Of a stretch of DNA of 7,306 bases, positions 1 through 6,623 are shown piece after piece. Numbering within the stretch: position 1 is the first letter of the stretch; each line of letters opens with the position of its first letter. A model generated the notes under the pieces. That model was given only the letters and a program-made list of their open reading frames with translations. It was not told the DNA's origin and searched no databases. A program made the translations under genes and the position numbers. Origin of the DNA: DASUPK01 sp036377415 (GTDB lineage Bacteria > Actinomycetota > Thermoleophilia > Solirubrobacterales > 70-9); contig DASUYK010000123.1 of NCBI GenBank assembly GCA_036377415.1, forward strand, positions 1 to 7,306, given 5' to 3'.

Positions 1-1
1 C

Positions 2-2479
2 GTGAGGTCCGTCGCCCGGCCGAAGTCACGAACAGACTCGAATGGTGACCGGCTGGCCCTCGAGGTCGAGGGCATGCACTGCGCATCCTGCGTCACGAAG
101 ATCGAGAACGCGGTCGAGAGGGTGGAGGGGGTGGAGGACGCCTCCGCGAACCTCGCCACCGGGGCGGTGACGGTGACCGGAACCGGCCTCGACCGGGCGA
201 GGGTCGGCGAGGCCGTCGAGGCGGCGGGATATGCGGTCGCGCCGGAGCCGGAGCCGACCAGGATCAGGCTCGGGGTCGAGGGAATGCACTGCGCTTCGTG
301 CGTCAACTCGATCGAGCAGTCGCTGCGCGAGATCCCCGGCGTGACCGAGGCCGCCGTCAACCTCGCCACCAAGGAGGCGAGCGTCGCCTACGAGCCGGAC
401 CGCGTCAGCCTCGGTGACCTGCTCGCCGCCGTGGAGCGGGCGGGATACAAGGGCCGGCCGCTGACCGAGGAGGCGCCCGCCGAGCGAGAGTCCGAGCAGG
501 AGCGGCGCGCGCGCGCCGAGCTCCGCGCCCTGCGAGCCCGCTTCATCGTCGCGGCGGCAGCGCGCCTCGTTCTCCTGCTCCTGACGTTCGTCTGGTCGCC
601 GCTCTCGGAGCGGGCCTCGATGTGGCTGATGCTCGCGATCGCGACCCCCGTTCAGCTGTGGGCGGGCTGGCCCTTCTACGCCGGCGCCTGGAAGGTGGGC
701 CGCCACGGATCGGCCGACATGAACACGCTGATCGCGATGGGGACGAGCGTCGCCTACATCTACAGCCTGGTCGCGACCGTCTCGCCGGGACTCTTCGCCG
801 ACCCGGGCGAGCTGCCGAGCGTGTACTTCGACACCGCGGCGGTGATCATCGCCCTGATCCTGCTCGGGCGCCTGCTCGAGGCTCGCGCCAAGGCGGGGAC
901 GACGGCCGCGATCAAGAAGCTGATGGGACTGCGAGCGCAGAGCGCGCGGGTCGTGCGCGACGGCGAGGAGCTCGAGGTCCCGATCGAGCAGGTGGTGATC
1001 GGCGACCTGGTCGTCGTTCGCCCCGGTGAGAAGGTCCCGGTCGACGGCTCGATCGTCGACGGGAGATCGACGATCGACGAGTCGATGCTGACCGGCGAGA
1101 GCGTGCCCGTCGAGAAGGAGCCCGGCGACGAGGTGATCGGGGCGACGATCAACCGGGCCGGCTCCTTCCGCCTCCGCACCACAAGGGTCGGCCGCGACAC
1201 CGCCCTGGCGCAGATAGTCCGCCTTGTGGAGGAGGCCCAGGGCTCCAAGGCTCCGATCCAGCGGCTCGCCGACAGGGTCTCCGCCTACTTCGTGCCGGTG
1301 GTGATCGGAACCGCCCTGTTGAGCATGGCCATATGGCTTCTCGCGGGCTCCAGCTTCACCTCGGCAATGCTGGCTTTCGTCGCCGTCCTGATCATCGCCT
1401 GCCCCTGCGCGCTCGGGCTCGCGACCCCGACCGCGATCATGGTCGGCACTGGGCGAGGGGCGGAGATCGGCCTGCTCGTGAGAAGCGGCGCCGCCCTGGA
1501 GACCGGGAAGGGGCTCGACACGATCGTGCTCGACAAGACCGGAACCCTGACCCGGGGGGAGCCTCGGGTGACGGATGTGGTCCCGACCGGTGACCTCGAC
1601 CGCGAGACGCTCCTCTCCCTCGCGGCGGCCGCCGAGTCGCGCTCGGAGCATCCGCTCGGAGAGGCCGTCGTCGAGGCCGCCCGAGAGCGGGGGCTTGAGC
1701 CGGCTGAACCCGAGGGCTTCGAGGCCGCGGTCGGTCACGGGATCACCGCGACTGCCGCGGGCAGGCGCATCGCCGTGGGGAGCGCCCGCCATCTGCGAGC
1801 GGTCGGAGTGGACCTGGCGCCGCTCGACGACGAGGCGGAGCGTCTCGAGGGTGAGGGGAAGACCGCCGTGCGCGTCGCCGTCGACGGCGAGCCCGCCGGC
1901 GTGATCGCGATAGCGGACACGCTCAGACCGGAGGCGCCGGAGGCGGTCGCCGAGCTGCAGCGCCTGGGGCTCGAGGTGGCGATGCTGACCGGGGACAACC
2001 GTCGCACCGCCGAGGCGATCGCGCGCCAGGCCGGGATCGAGCGAGTGCTTGCCGAGGTGCTTCCGGACGACAAGGTCGGCGAGGTACGACGTCTGCAGGA
2101 GGAGGGAAGGCACGTCGCGATGGTCGGCGACGGGATCAACGACGCCCCGGCGCTCGCGCAGGCCGACATCGGGATCGCGATCGGCACCGGCACCGACATC
2201 GCGATGGAGGCGTCGGACATGACCCTGATCTCCGGCGATCTGCGCGGGCTCGCGGCGCCTGTCGAGCTCTCGCGCCAGACGATGCGCACGATCAAGCAGA
2301 ACCTCGTCGGCGCCTTCGCCTACAACGTCAGCCTGATCCCCGTCGCAGCGGGCGTCCTTCACCCAATCTGGGGCATCACCCTCGACCCGATCCTCGCCGC
2401 CGCTGCGATGGCCGCCTCGTCGGTGACCGTGGTCGGCAATGCCCTTCGACTGCGCGGCTTTCGCCGCACCACGGCGTGA
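2..2479 (+). CDS. copA: CopA-type copper-exporting P1B-1 ATPase (5' end possibly outside window)
   Basis: Membrane pump expected to export Cu(I) (or Ag(I)) from the cytosol using ATP. Visible in the 825-residue frame: two heavy-metal-associated domains (about 17-80 and 86-150), each with MHCASC (25-30 and 95-100); membrane helices near 181-199, 206-226, 240-261, 275-293, 428-448, 455-485, 770-787 and 795-813; actuator TGES at 364-367; CPC at 467-469; phosphorylation motif DKTGT at 511-515; SEHP at 548-551; hinge GDGIND at 709-714. YN at 774-775 and MxxSS at 803-807 complete the CopA-type Cu(I) signature, so the CPC is read as copper rather than Zn/Cd. Length is normal for a two-HMA CopA. The GTG at position 2 is the first start in frame, but only one base precedes it and the first 16 residues are polar filler, so the true start may lie upstream. 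Its stop overlaps the next start. Family is very secure; substrate is inferred from family rules. Confidence 0.96.
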   Translation: MRSVARPKSRTDSNGDRLALEVEGMHCASCVTKIENAVERVEGVEDASANLATGAVTVTGTGLDRARVGEAVEAAGYAVAPEPEPTRIRLGVEGMHCASCVNSIEQSLREIPGVTEAAVNLATKEASVAYEPDRVSLGDLLAAVERAGYKGRPLTEEAPAERESEQERRARAELRALRARFIVAAAARLVLLLLTFVWSPLSERASMWLMLAIATPVQLWAGWPFYAGAWKVGRHGSADMNTLIAMGTSVAYIYSLVATVSPGLFADPGELPSVYFDTAAVIIALILLGRLLEARAKAGTTAAIKKLMGLRAQSARVVRDGEELEVPIEQVVIGDLVVVRPGEKVPVDGSIVDGRSTIDESMLTGESVPVEKEPGDEVIGATINRAGSFRLRTTRVGRDTALAQIVRLVEEAQGSKAPIQRLADRVSAYFVPVVIGTALLSMAIWLLAGSSFTSAMLAFVAVLIIACPCALGLATPTAIMVGTGRGAEIGLLVRSGAALETGKGLDTIVLDKTGTLTRGEPRVTDVVPTGDLDRETLLSLAAAAESRSEHPLGEAVVEAARERGLEPAEPEGFEAAVGHGITATAAGRRIAVGSARHLRAVGVDLAPLDDEAERLEGEGKTAVRVAVDGEPAGVIAIADTLRPEAPEAVAELQRLGLEVAMLTGDNRRTAEAIARQAGIERVLAEVLPDDKVGEVRRLQEEGRHVAMVGDGINDAPALAQADIGIAIGTGTDIAMEASDMTLISGDLRGLAAPVELSRQTMRTIKQNLVGAFAYNVSLIPVAAGVLHPIWGITLDPILAAAAMAASSVTVVGNALRLRGFRRTTA

Positions 2480-3129
2480 GCTCCCAGGGATACCTCCCGG
2501 CGCTCCGCTTCCGGGTGCTCACCCGCGTCTACGACCCGATGATCAGGGCGACGACCCGGGAACCGCGATTCAAGCGGCGATTGCTGGAGCAGGCGGCGAT
2601 CGAGAGCGGGAACCGGGTGCTCGATCTGGGTTGCGGCACTGGGACGCTGGCGATCGACGCGAAGCGGGCTGAGCCCGGCGCGACGCTGGTCGGGCTCGAC
2701 GCCGACCCTGAGATGCTCGCTCGGGCCCGACGGAAGGCCGAGCGTGCCGGGGTGGAGGTCGAGCTCACCGAGGGGTTCTCGAACGCGCTCCCCTACCCGG
2801 ACGGAAGCTTCGACCGCGTTCTCTCGACCCTCTTCTTCCACCACCTCGATCCCGAGCCGAAGCGGGAGACCGCGCGGGAGATCGCGCGGGTCCTGAGGCC
2901 GGGCGGCGAGCTCCACGTCGCGGACTGGGGCCCGCCCGCCGACCCGCTGATGGCCACGGCGTTCCTCGGGGTCCGGCTGCTGGACGGGTTCGAGAACACG
3001 CGCGACAACTACCGCGGGGCGCTGCCGAGGATCTTCGAGGACGCCGGGCTGGCCGATGCCGACCAGACCGGCGGGCTGAGGACCATGTTCGGGACGCTCG
3101 CCTTCTACCGAGCGCGGAGGCCCCGATGA
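2476..3129 (+). CDS. Class I SAM-dependent methyltransferase (UbiE/Methyltransf_11-like)
   Basis: A 217-residue Rossmann-fold methyltransferase. Motif I VLDLGCGTGTLAI (48-60) binds SAM; the acidic motif II residue is in LVGLDADPEM (71-80, probably D75); ALPYPDGSFDRVLS (104-117) and RVLRPGGELHVADWG (138-152) are typical post-I/motif III segments of the UbiE/Methyltransf_11 group. No signal peptide or membrane helix is evident. The start GTG shares bases with the copA stop (GTGA, 2476-2479) and lacks a clear Shine-Dalgarno, which suggests translational re-initiation after copA. Its own stop overlaps the next ATPase start. Lying between two metal ATPases with both junctions overlapped suggests a role tied to metal stress, but the substrate is unknown. 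Its only cysteine is C53 inside motif I, so the multi-cysteine arsenite-binding arrangement of ArsM is absent. Quinone, lipid or small-molecule methylation are all possible. Fold is secure; function is open. Confidence 0.93.
   Translation: MSSQGYLPALRFRVLTRVYDPMIRATTREPRFKRRLLEQAAIESGNRVLDLGCGTGTLAIDAKRAEPGATLVGLDADPEMLARARRKAERAGVEVELTEGFSNALPYPDGSFDRVLSTLFFHHLDPEPKRETAREIARVLRPGGELHVADWGPPADPLMATAFLGVRLLDGFENTRDNYRGALPRIFEDAGLADADQTGGLRTMFGTLAFYRARRPR
3116..3120 (+). promoter_or_regulatory. Shine-Dalgarno for the second ATPase
   Basis: GGAGG lies five bases before the ATG at 3126, inside the last codons of the methyltransferase gene. It supports 3126 as the start and indicates that ribosomes can load here independently as well as by ATGA re-initiation. 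Confidence 0.7.
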
Positions 3130-5510
3130 CCGAGGCCGAGCTGACCGTCCTCGACCTGCGCTGCCCGGCTTGCGCGGAGCACATCGAGCACGACCTCGCC
3201 GAGGCGGACGGGATCGAGAGCGCGAAGGTCGACTACGCCGACGACCGTGCGCGGGTCACCTACGACGAGGCGACGATCGACGAGGGGGCGATCCGCGAGC
3301 TGATCGCGGCTCGCGGCTACCGCTGCGCGATGGGCGACGGGGCCGCCGCCCCCGAGCCGGCGAGGCGCTCGGCCGCCCAGCTCGGCCACGACGCCCAGCT
3401 CGCGCCGATCTGCTGCGGGACCAAGCACGACCGGATGCAGTACGAGCTCCCGCACACCGCCGCCGAGCGCGAGCACGACTCGGTCGAGCCCACGGACGAG
3501 CACGCGGGGATGGACCACGACATGTCCGACCCGAAGGTTGCGCTGGCGATGGAGCGCGACATGCGGCGGCGCTTCTTCCTGGCGCTGGTGCTCTCGGTCC
3601 CGGTCTTCCTGCTCTCCCCGGTGACAGCGGACTTCTTCGGCCTCGAGATCATCGGCTCCGAGGCGGCCCGCAACTGGCTGATGCTGGTCCTCTCGGCGCC
3701 GGTCGTCTTCTGGGCGGGCTGGATCTTCATCGGGGGCGCCTACACCTCGCTGCGCGCACGGGCCCTGAACATGAGCGTCCTGATCGCGGTCGGGGTGCTC
3801 GCAGCCTGGTTCTTCAGCGTCCTGATCACCGTGAAAGGCGGTGAGACCTTCTATGAGGCGGCGGTGCTGCTGGTCACCTTCGTCCTCTTCGGCCACTGGA
3901 TGGAGATGAAGGCCCGGCGGGGCACCACGGACTCGCTGCGAGCGCTGTTCGACATCGTCCCGCCGAAGGCGACGGTGCTGCGCGAAGGCCGCGAGGTCGA
4001 GGTGCCGACCAGCGAGATCGCGGTGGGCGAGACGATCCTGCTTCGCCCAGGCGACAAGGTGCCCGTCGACGGAGAGGTGACCAAGGGCCGTTCCGCGATC
4101 GACGAGAGCCTGGTGACGGGCGAGTCGGTGCCGGTGGAAAAGGGAGAGGGCGACGAGGTCGTGGGCGGCTCGATCAACCAGAGCGGCTCGCTCGAGTTTC
4201 GCGCCACCAAGATCGGGGCCGACACTGCGCTCGGCCAGATCATCGACCTCGTCGAAGAGGCCCAGAGCTCGAAGGCGCCCGGCCAGCGGCTCGCGGATCG
4301 CGCCGCCTCCTACCTGGTGATCCTGGCGGTCTCGGCGGGGTTGATCACCTTTGCCGTTTGGGCGCTGGTCGCGGACGAGAGCTTCATCATGTCCCTCACC
4401 TTCGCGATCTCCGCCGTGGTGATCGCCTGCCCGGACGCGCTGGGACTGGCGACGCCGACCGCAGTCGCGGTAGGCACCGGGATCGGGGCAAAGCACAGCA
4501 TCCTGATCAAGGATGCGGCGACGCTCGAGGGGATCGGCGCGTTGGAGGCGGTGGCGCTGGACAAGACGGGAACCCTGACCGAGGGGCGCCCCGCCCTCAC
4601 CGACGTGCTCGTCCTGGGGGACACCGACGAGGCGACGCTCCTGCGGCTGGTGGCGAGTGCCGAGCGCGGCTCCGAGCATCCACTCGCGCGCGCCCTGGTG
4701 GAGGGCGCCGCGGAGCGGGGAATCGAGCCGGCCGAGGCGAGCGACTTCGAGGCCGTCCCGGGGCACGGGCTCCGGGCGACCGTCGAGGGGAGGCGAATCC
4801 TGATCGGAAACCAGCGCCTCCTCGAAGGGGACGGCGTCGACCCGGCGGAGCTCACCGCCCGTGCCGCCGAGCTCGCCGCGGAGGGGAAGACCGCGATGCT
4901 GGTCGCGCTGGACGGCCGTCCCGCCGGCGTGGTGGCCGCGGCCGATCAGATCAAGCCGACCGCCGAGCGGGCGATCGCCGCGCTGCGGGAGCTCGGGCTT
5001 CAGGTGGCGCTGATCTCCGGGGACAACCGGACCACCGCCGAGGCGGTCGCGAAGCGGCTCGGGATAGACCGCGTCTTCGCCGAGGTGCTGCCGGCGGACA
5101 AGGCCGATTACGTGAAGCGGCTGCAGGGCGAGGGGTTGAAGGTGGCGATGGTCGGCGACGGCGTCAACGACGCCCCGGCCCTCGCCCAGGCCGACATCGG
5201 GATTGCGATTGGCGCCGGCACCGACGTCGCGATCGAGACCGCCAACGTCGTCCTGATGCGCTCCGATCCGCTCGATATCGCCGACGCGATGCGGCTCTCG
5301 CGGGCGACGATCCGGAAGATGAAGCAGAACCTCGCCTGGGCCAGCGTCTACAACCTGGCCGCGATCCCCGTCGCCGCCGGGGTCCTCTTCCCCGCCTACG
5401 GGATCGAGCTGCGCCCCGAATGGGCGGCGCTGCTGATGTCGGTGAGCTCGATCATCGTCGCCACCAACGCGGTGTTGCTGCGGCGGGTGGAGTCCGAGCT
5501 GCAATCCTGA
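3126..5510 (+). CDS. P1B heavy-metal ATPase with CPD motif (CopA/CopB-like, atypical)
   Basis: A 794-residue P1B pump. One heavy-metal-associated domain (about 4-70) carries CPAC at 13-16. A linker with CC at 96-97 and several His and Met residues (96-133) follows. Helices lie near 149-170, 183-203 (with GG at 203-204), 215-235, 242-260, 396-416, 421-446, 737-755 and 765-785. Catalytic parts are intact: TGES 331-334, DKTGT 479-483, SEHP 516-519, GDGVND 677-682. The ion-path motif in the sixth helix is C435-P436-D437 (codons 4428-4436), not CPC (CopA, ZntA) or CPH (CopB). The last helices keep YN (742-743) and MSVSS (771-775), closer to the CopA MxxSS than to the MSxST I associate with CopB. 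Start ATG 3126 overlaps the methyltransferase stop and has a good Shine-Dalgarno. Being a metal exporter of the P1B family is secure; copper is likely from context; the exact ion and subgroup are uncertain because of the Asp. Confidence 0.95.
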   Translation: MTEAELTVLDLRCPACAEHIEHDLAEADGIESAKVDYADDRARVTYDEATIDEGAIRELIAARGYRCAMGDGAAAPEPARRSAAQLGHDAQLAPICCGTKHDRMQYELPHTAAEREHDSVEPTDEHAGMDHDMSDPKVALAMERDMRRRFFLALVLSVPVFLLSPVTADFFGLEIIGSEAARNWLMLVLSAPVVFWAGWIFIGGAYTSLRARALNMSVLIAVGVLAAWFFSVLITVKGGETFYEAAVLLVTFVLFGHWMEMKARRGTTDSLRALFDIVPPKATVLREGREVEVPTSEIAVGETILLRPGDKVPVDGEVTKGRSAIDESLVTGESVPVEKGEGDEVVGGSINQSGSLEFRATKIGADTALGQIIDLVEEAQSSKAPGQRLADRAASYLVILAVSAGLITFAVWALVADESFIMSLTFAISAVVIACPDALGLATPTAVAVGTGIGAKHSILIKDAATLEGIGALEAVALDKTGTLTEGRPALTDVLVLGDTDEATLLRLVASAERGSEHPLARALVEGAAERGIEPAEASDFEAVPGHGLRATVEGRRILIGNQRLLEGDGVDPAELTARAAELAAEGKTAMLVALDGRPAGVVAAADQIKPTAERAIAALRELGLQVALISGDNRTTAEAVAKRLGIDRVFAEVLPADKADYVKRLQGEGLKVAMVGDGVNDAPALAQADIGIAIGAGTDVAIETANVVLMRSDPLDIADAMRLSRATIRKMKQNLAWASVYNLAAIPVAAGVLFPAYGIELRPEWAALLMSVSSIIVATNAVLLRRVESELQS

Positions 5511-5526
5511 GGTCTGCCATCAGCGG

Positions 5527-5871
5527 ATGATCCGGATACGGGAGACATTCAGAAGAAACGGGCGCCGACTCTTCGTCCTCGGGGCGATCGCCCTCGTATC
5601 CGCGGTCGTGCTCTGGGCGCACAGCGCCCCGGGTGGGCACCACATGCCGGTGCCCGACCACGAGATGGGCGCGGCGATCGGCGTCTGCCTGGCCGTTCTG
5701 GAGGCCGGGACCGTCCTCCTCCTCGGCATCGGCCTGAGCGCGATCGTCCGGCGACAGCGCCGCTCATTCGCGCCGCAGCCGATGCCCACCCTGCCGCTCC
5801 TCACCCCGAGCGACGACTCGCCCGCTCGGCCACGCGCCGGGCCGGCGCTGCTCCAGGTCCTCTTGCGCTGA
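5527..5871 (+). CDS. Small two-helix membrane protein with His/Met-rich external loop
   Basis: I recognise no named family for this 114-residue protein. The arginine-rich N-terminus (3-14) and the RRQRR at 75-79 bracket two hydrophobic helices (about 15-31 and 49-73). The positive-inside rule places both ends in the cytoplasm and the short loop 32-48 outside. That loop is dense in possible soft-metal ligands: H32, H38, H39, M40, H45 and M47. The cytoplasmic tail (80-114) is Pro/Ala-rich. It starts 16 bases after the ATPase stop; the nearest Shine-Dalgarno-like string, GAGGT at 5509-5513, is 13 bases from the ATG, so initiation may be weak or coupled. Context and loop composition suggest metal binding or presentation on the outer face, for example handing ions to or from the ATPase or the DUF305 protein. 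That role is inference. That it is a real gene is supported by the helix pattern, topology and colinearity. Confidence 0.72.
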   Translation: MIRIRETFRRNGRRLFVLGAIALVSAVVLWAHSAPGGHHMPVPDHEMGAAIGVCLAVLEAGTVLLLGIGLSAIVRRQRRSFAPQPMPTLPLLTPSDDSPARPRAGPALLQVLLR

Positions 5872-5901
5872 ATCAGCCGGGCTTCGCCTGAACGCTGATT
5901 C
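5870..5901 (+). other. Strong intergenic hairpin ahead of the DUF305 gene
   Basis: GAATCAGC (5870-5877) pairs exactly with GCTGATTC (5894-5901). Inside it, 5878-5882 pairs with 5886-5890 (one G-T wobble) around a TTC loop, leaving an AAC bulge at 5891-5893, for about 13 paired bases. It starts on the last two bases of the upstream stop codon and ends seven bases before the Shine-Dalgarno of the next gene. No T-tract follows, so it is not a classic intrinsic terminator. It could be an RNA processing or stability element setting separate expression of the DUF305 gene, a weak terminator, or a DNA dyad for a regulator. The pairing is seen directly; the role is inferred. Confidence 0.6.
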
Positions 5902-5907
5902 GACGAA

Positions 5908-5912
5908 AGGAG
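5908..5912 (+). promoter_or_regulatory. Shine-Dalgarno for the DUF305 gene
   Basis: AGGAG, within AAAGGAG (5906-5912), lies seven bases before the ATG at 5920. It is the clearest ribosome site in the window and fixes this start. It suggests the DUF305 protein is translated more strongly than, and independently of, the genes upstream. Confidence 0.8.
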
Positions 5913-5919
5913 ACAAGAG

Positions 5920-6552
5920 ATGTCTTGGAAGGTGATTGCCGGGGCCCTGGTGGCCGTGGCAGCTGTGGTCGTCGCCGTGGTGCTGATCGCCGGTGATGGC
6001 GATGAGACCAGCGACGCCCAGCAGACGGATGACGATTTCATCGCCCGGATGGTCGAGCACCACGAGCTGGCGATCGATATGGCCGAGGTGGCCCAGGAGA
6101 AGGGCGAGCACGCCGAGGTCAGACAGCTGGCTGGCGAGATCGTCGCCGCCCAGTCGAGTGAGATCGACCAGATGCGCTCGATCCACGAGCGCATGTTCGA
6201 CGGCGGCATCGAAGGTCACGACCACGGGACTCTCGGGTTGTCGATGTCCGAGATGGGCATGCACATGGAAATGGCGGACCTCGAGAACGCCAAGCAGTTC
6301 GATCAGGAGTTCATCGACGCGATGATCGCCCACCATCAGGGCGCGATTCGGATGGCCCGGATCGAGAAGGACCAGGGCTCCGACGAGGAGCTCGCGGAGA
6401 TCTGCGACGCGATCATCGCGGCGCAGACCGCCGAGATCGATCAGATGAACATGTGGCGGCAGCAGTGGTACGGCGCTCAGTCGCCATCCGGCGGTCCCCT
6501 GGAGGAAGGCGAGGAGGGAAGCATGCCCTCGCACGAGATGATGGGTCACTGA
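5920..6552 (+). CDS. Membrane-anchored DUF305 protein (two repeats, Met/His-rich)
   Basis: A 210-residue protein with an N-terminal hydrophobic anchor (5-24) and no lipobox cysteine, so the rest should lie outside the membrane. Two DUF305-type repeats (37-93 and 128-184) align without gaps at a 91-residue offset. Shared positions are F40/F131, M44/M135, the HH pairs 47-48/138-139, A51/A142, M54/M145, AAQ 77-79/168-170 and EIDQM 81-85/172-176. Between them is a Met/His-rich stretch (M109, M112, M114, H115, M116, M118), and the C-terminus ends with M202, H205, M207, M208 and H210. DUF305 proteins commonly sit near copper genes, and some (CopM type) bind copper; a copper-binding, periplasm-like role fits this operon. 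The start is set by a strong Shine-Dalgarno seven bases upstream. Last gene of the plus-strand cluster. Family is secure; copper binding is inference supported by ligand composition. Confidence 0.93.
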   Translation: MSWKVIAGALVAVAAVVVAVVLIAGDGDETSDAQQTDDDFIARMVEHHELAIDMAEVAQEKGEHAEVRQLAGEIVAAQSSEIDQMRSIHERMFDGGIEGHDHGTLGLSMSEMGMHMEMADLENAKQFDQEFIDAMIAHHQGAIRMARIEKDQGSDEELAEICDAIIAAQTAEIDQMNMWRQQWYGAQSPSGGPLEEGEEGSMPSHEMMGH

Positions 6553-6561
6553 GCGGCTCCA

Positions 6562-6616
6562 TCGGTTGACGGACGCGCGGCCCGGGGCACGGCCCTGGGC
6601 CGCCCGCGTCCGCCGA
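6562..6616. terminator. GC-rich hairpin between convergent genes, probable bidirectional terminator
   Basis: GGACGCGCGGCCC (6571-6583) pairs with GGGCCG (6597-6602) and CGCGTCC (6605-6611), leaving a CC bulge at 6603-6604. The inner part 6584-6588 pairs with 6592-6596 (one G-T wobble) around a three-base loop. C6570-G6612 adds a pair, and TCGG 6562-6565 can pair with CCGA 6613-6616. It fills most of the 71-base gap between the DUF305 stop and the end of the convergent methyltransferase. Neither side has a clear T-run, as is common in high-GC actinobacteria, so efficiency is uncertain. Position and stability support termination for both strands. Confidence 0.65.
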
Positions 6617-6623
6617 AGTCCGT

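Noticed and set aside
1531..2220. Shared DNA blocks between the two ATPase genes as a recent duplication or recombination repeat
   Set aside because: Near-identity is confined to codons for catalytic motifs (around 1531-1552 with 4559-4580, and 2119-2200 with 5147-5228); elsewhere the genes are clearly diverged, so this is family conservation.
26..2362. Long open frame antisense to the CopA gene (778 codons)
   Set aside because: Mirror frame of a GC-rich gene. Its product is low-complexity, rich in Arg, Asp, Gly and His, with no domain, while the plus strand encodes a complete ATPase.
2476..3129. Arsenite methyltransferase (ArsM) for the operon methyltransferase
   Set aside because: ArsM proteins use several conserved cysteines; this protein has one, within the SAM-binding motif. 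No arsenic genes are nearby.
4434..4436. CPD as a one-base sequencing error of CPH (GAC versus CAC)
   Set aside because: Possible but not favoured: the surrounding sequence is clean and in frame, and the last helix carries MSVSS rather than the CopB-type MSxST. Kept as the refuting test of the main finding.
3105..5504. Long open frame antisense to the CPD ATPase (799 codons)
   Set aside because: Same cause: codon-position GC bias keeps the antisense frame open. No recognisable motif, and the sense strand is fully explained.
5511..5526. Regulatory site or promoter in the 16-base gap before the small membrane protein
   Set aside because: Too short, and no promoter-like hexamers or dyad could be seen.
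4358..5530. 390-codon plus-strand frame inside the second ATPase
   Set aside because: Arg/Gly/Ala-rich out-of-frame translation of a conserved gene, with no independent start signal.
5764..6549. 261-codon minus-strand frame across the small membrane protein and DUF305 genes
   Set aside because: It runs antisense to the conserved DUF305 repeats and a strong plus-strand ribosome site; no family features.
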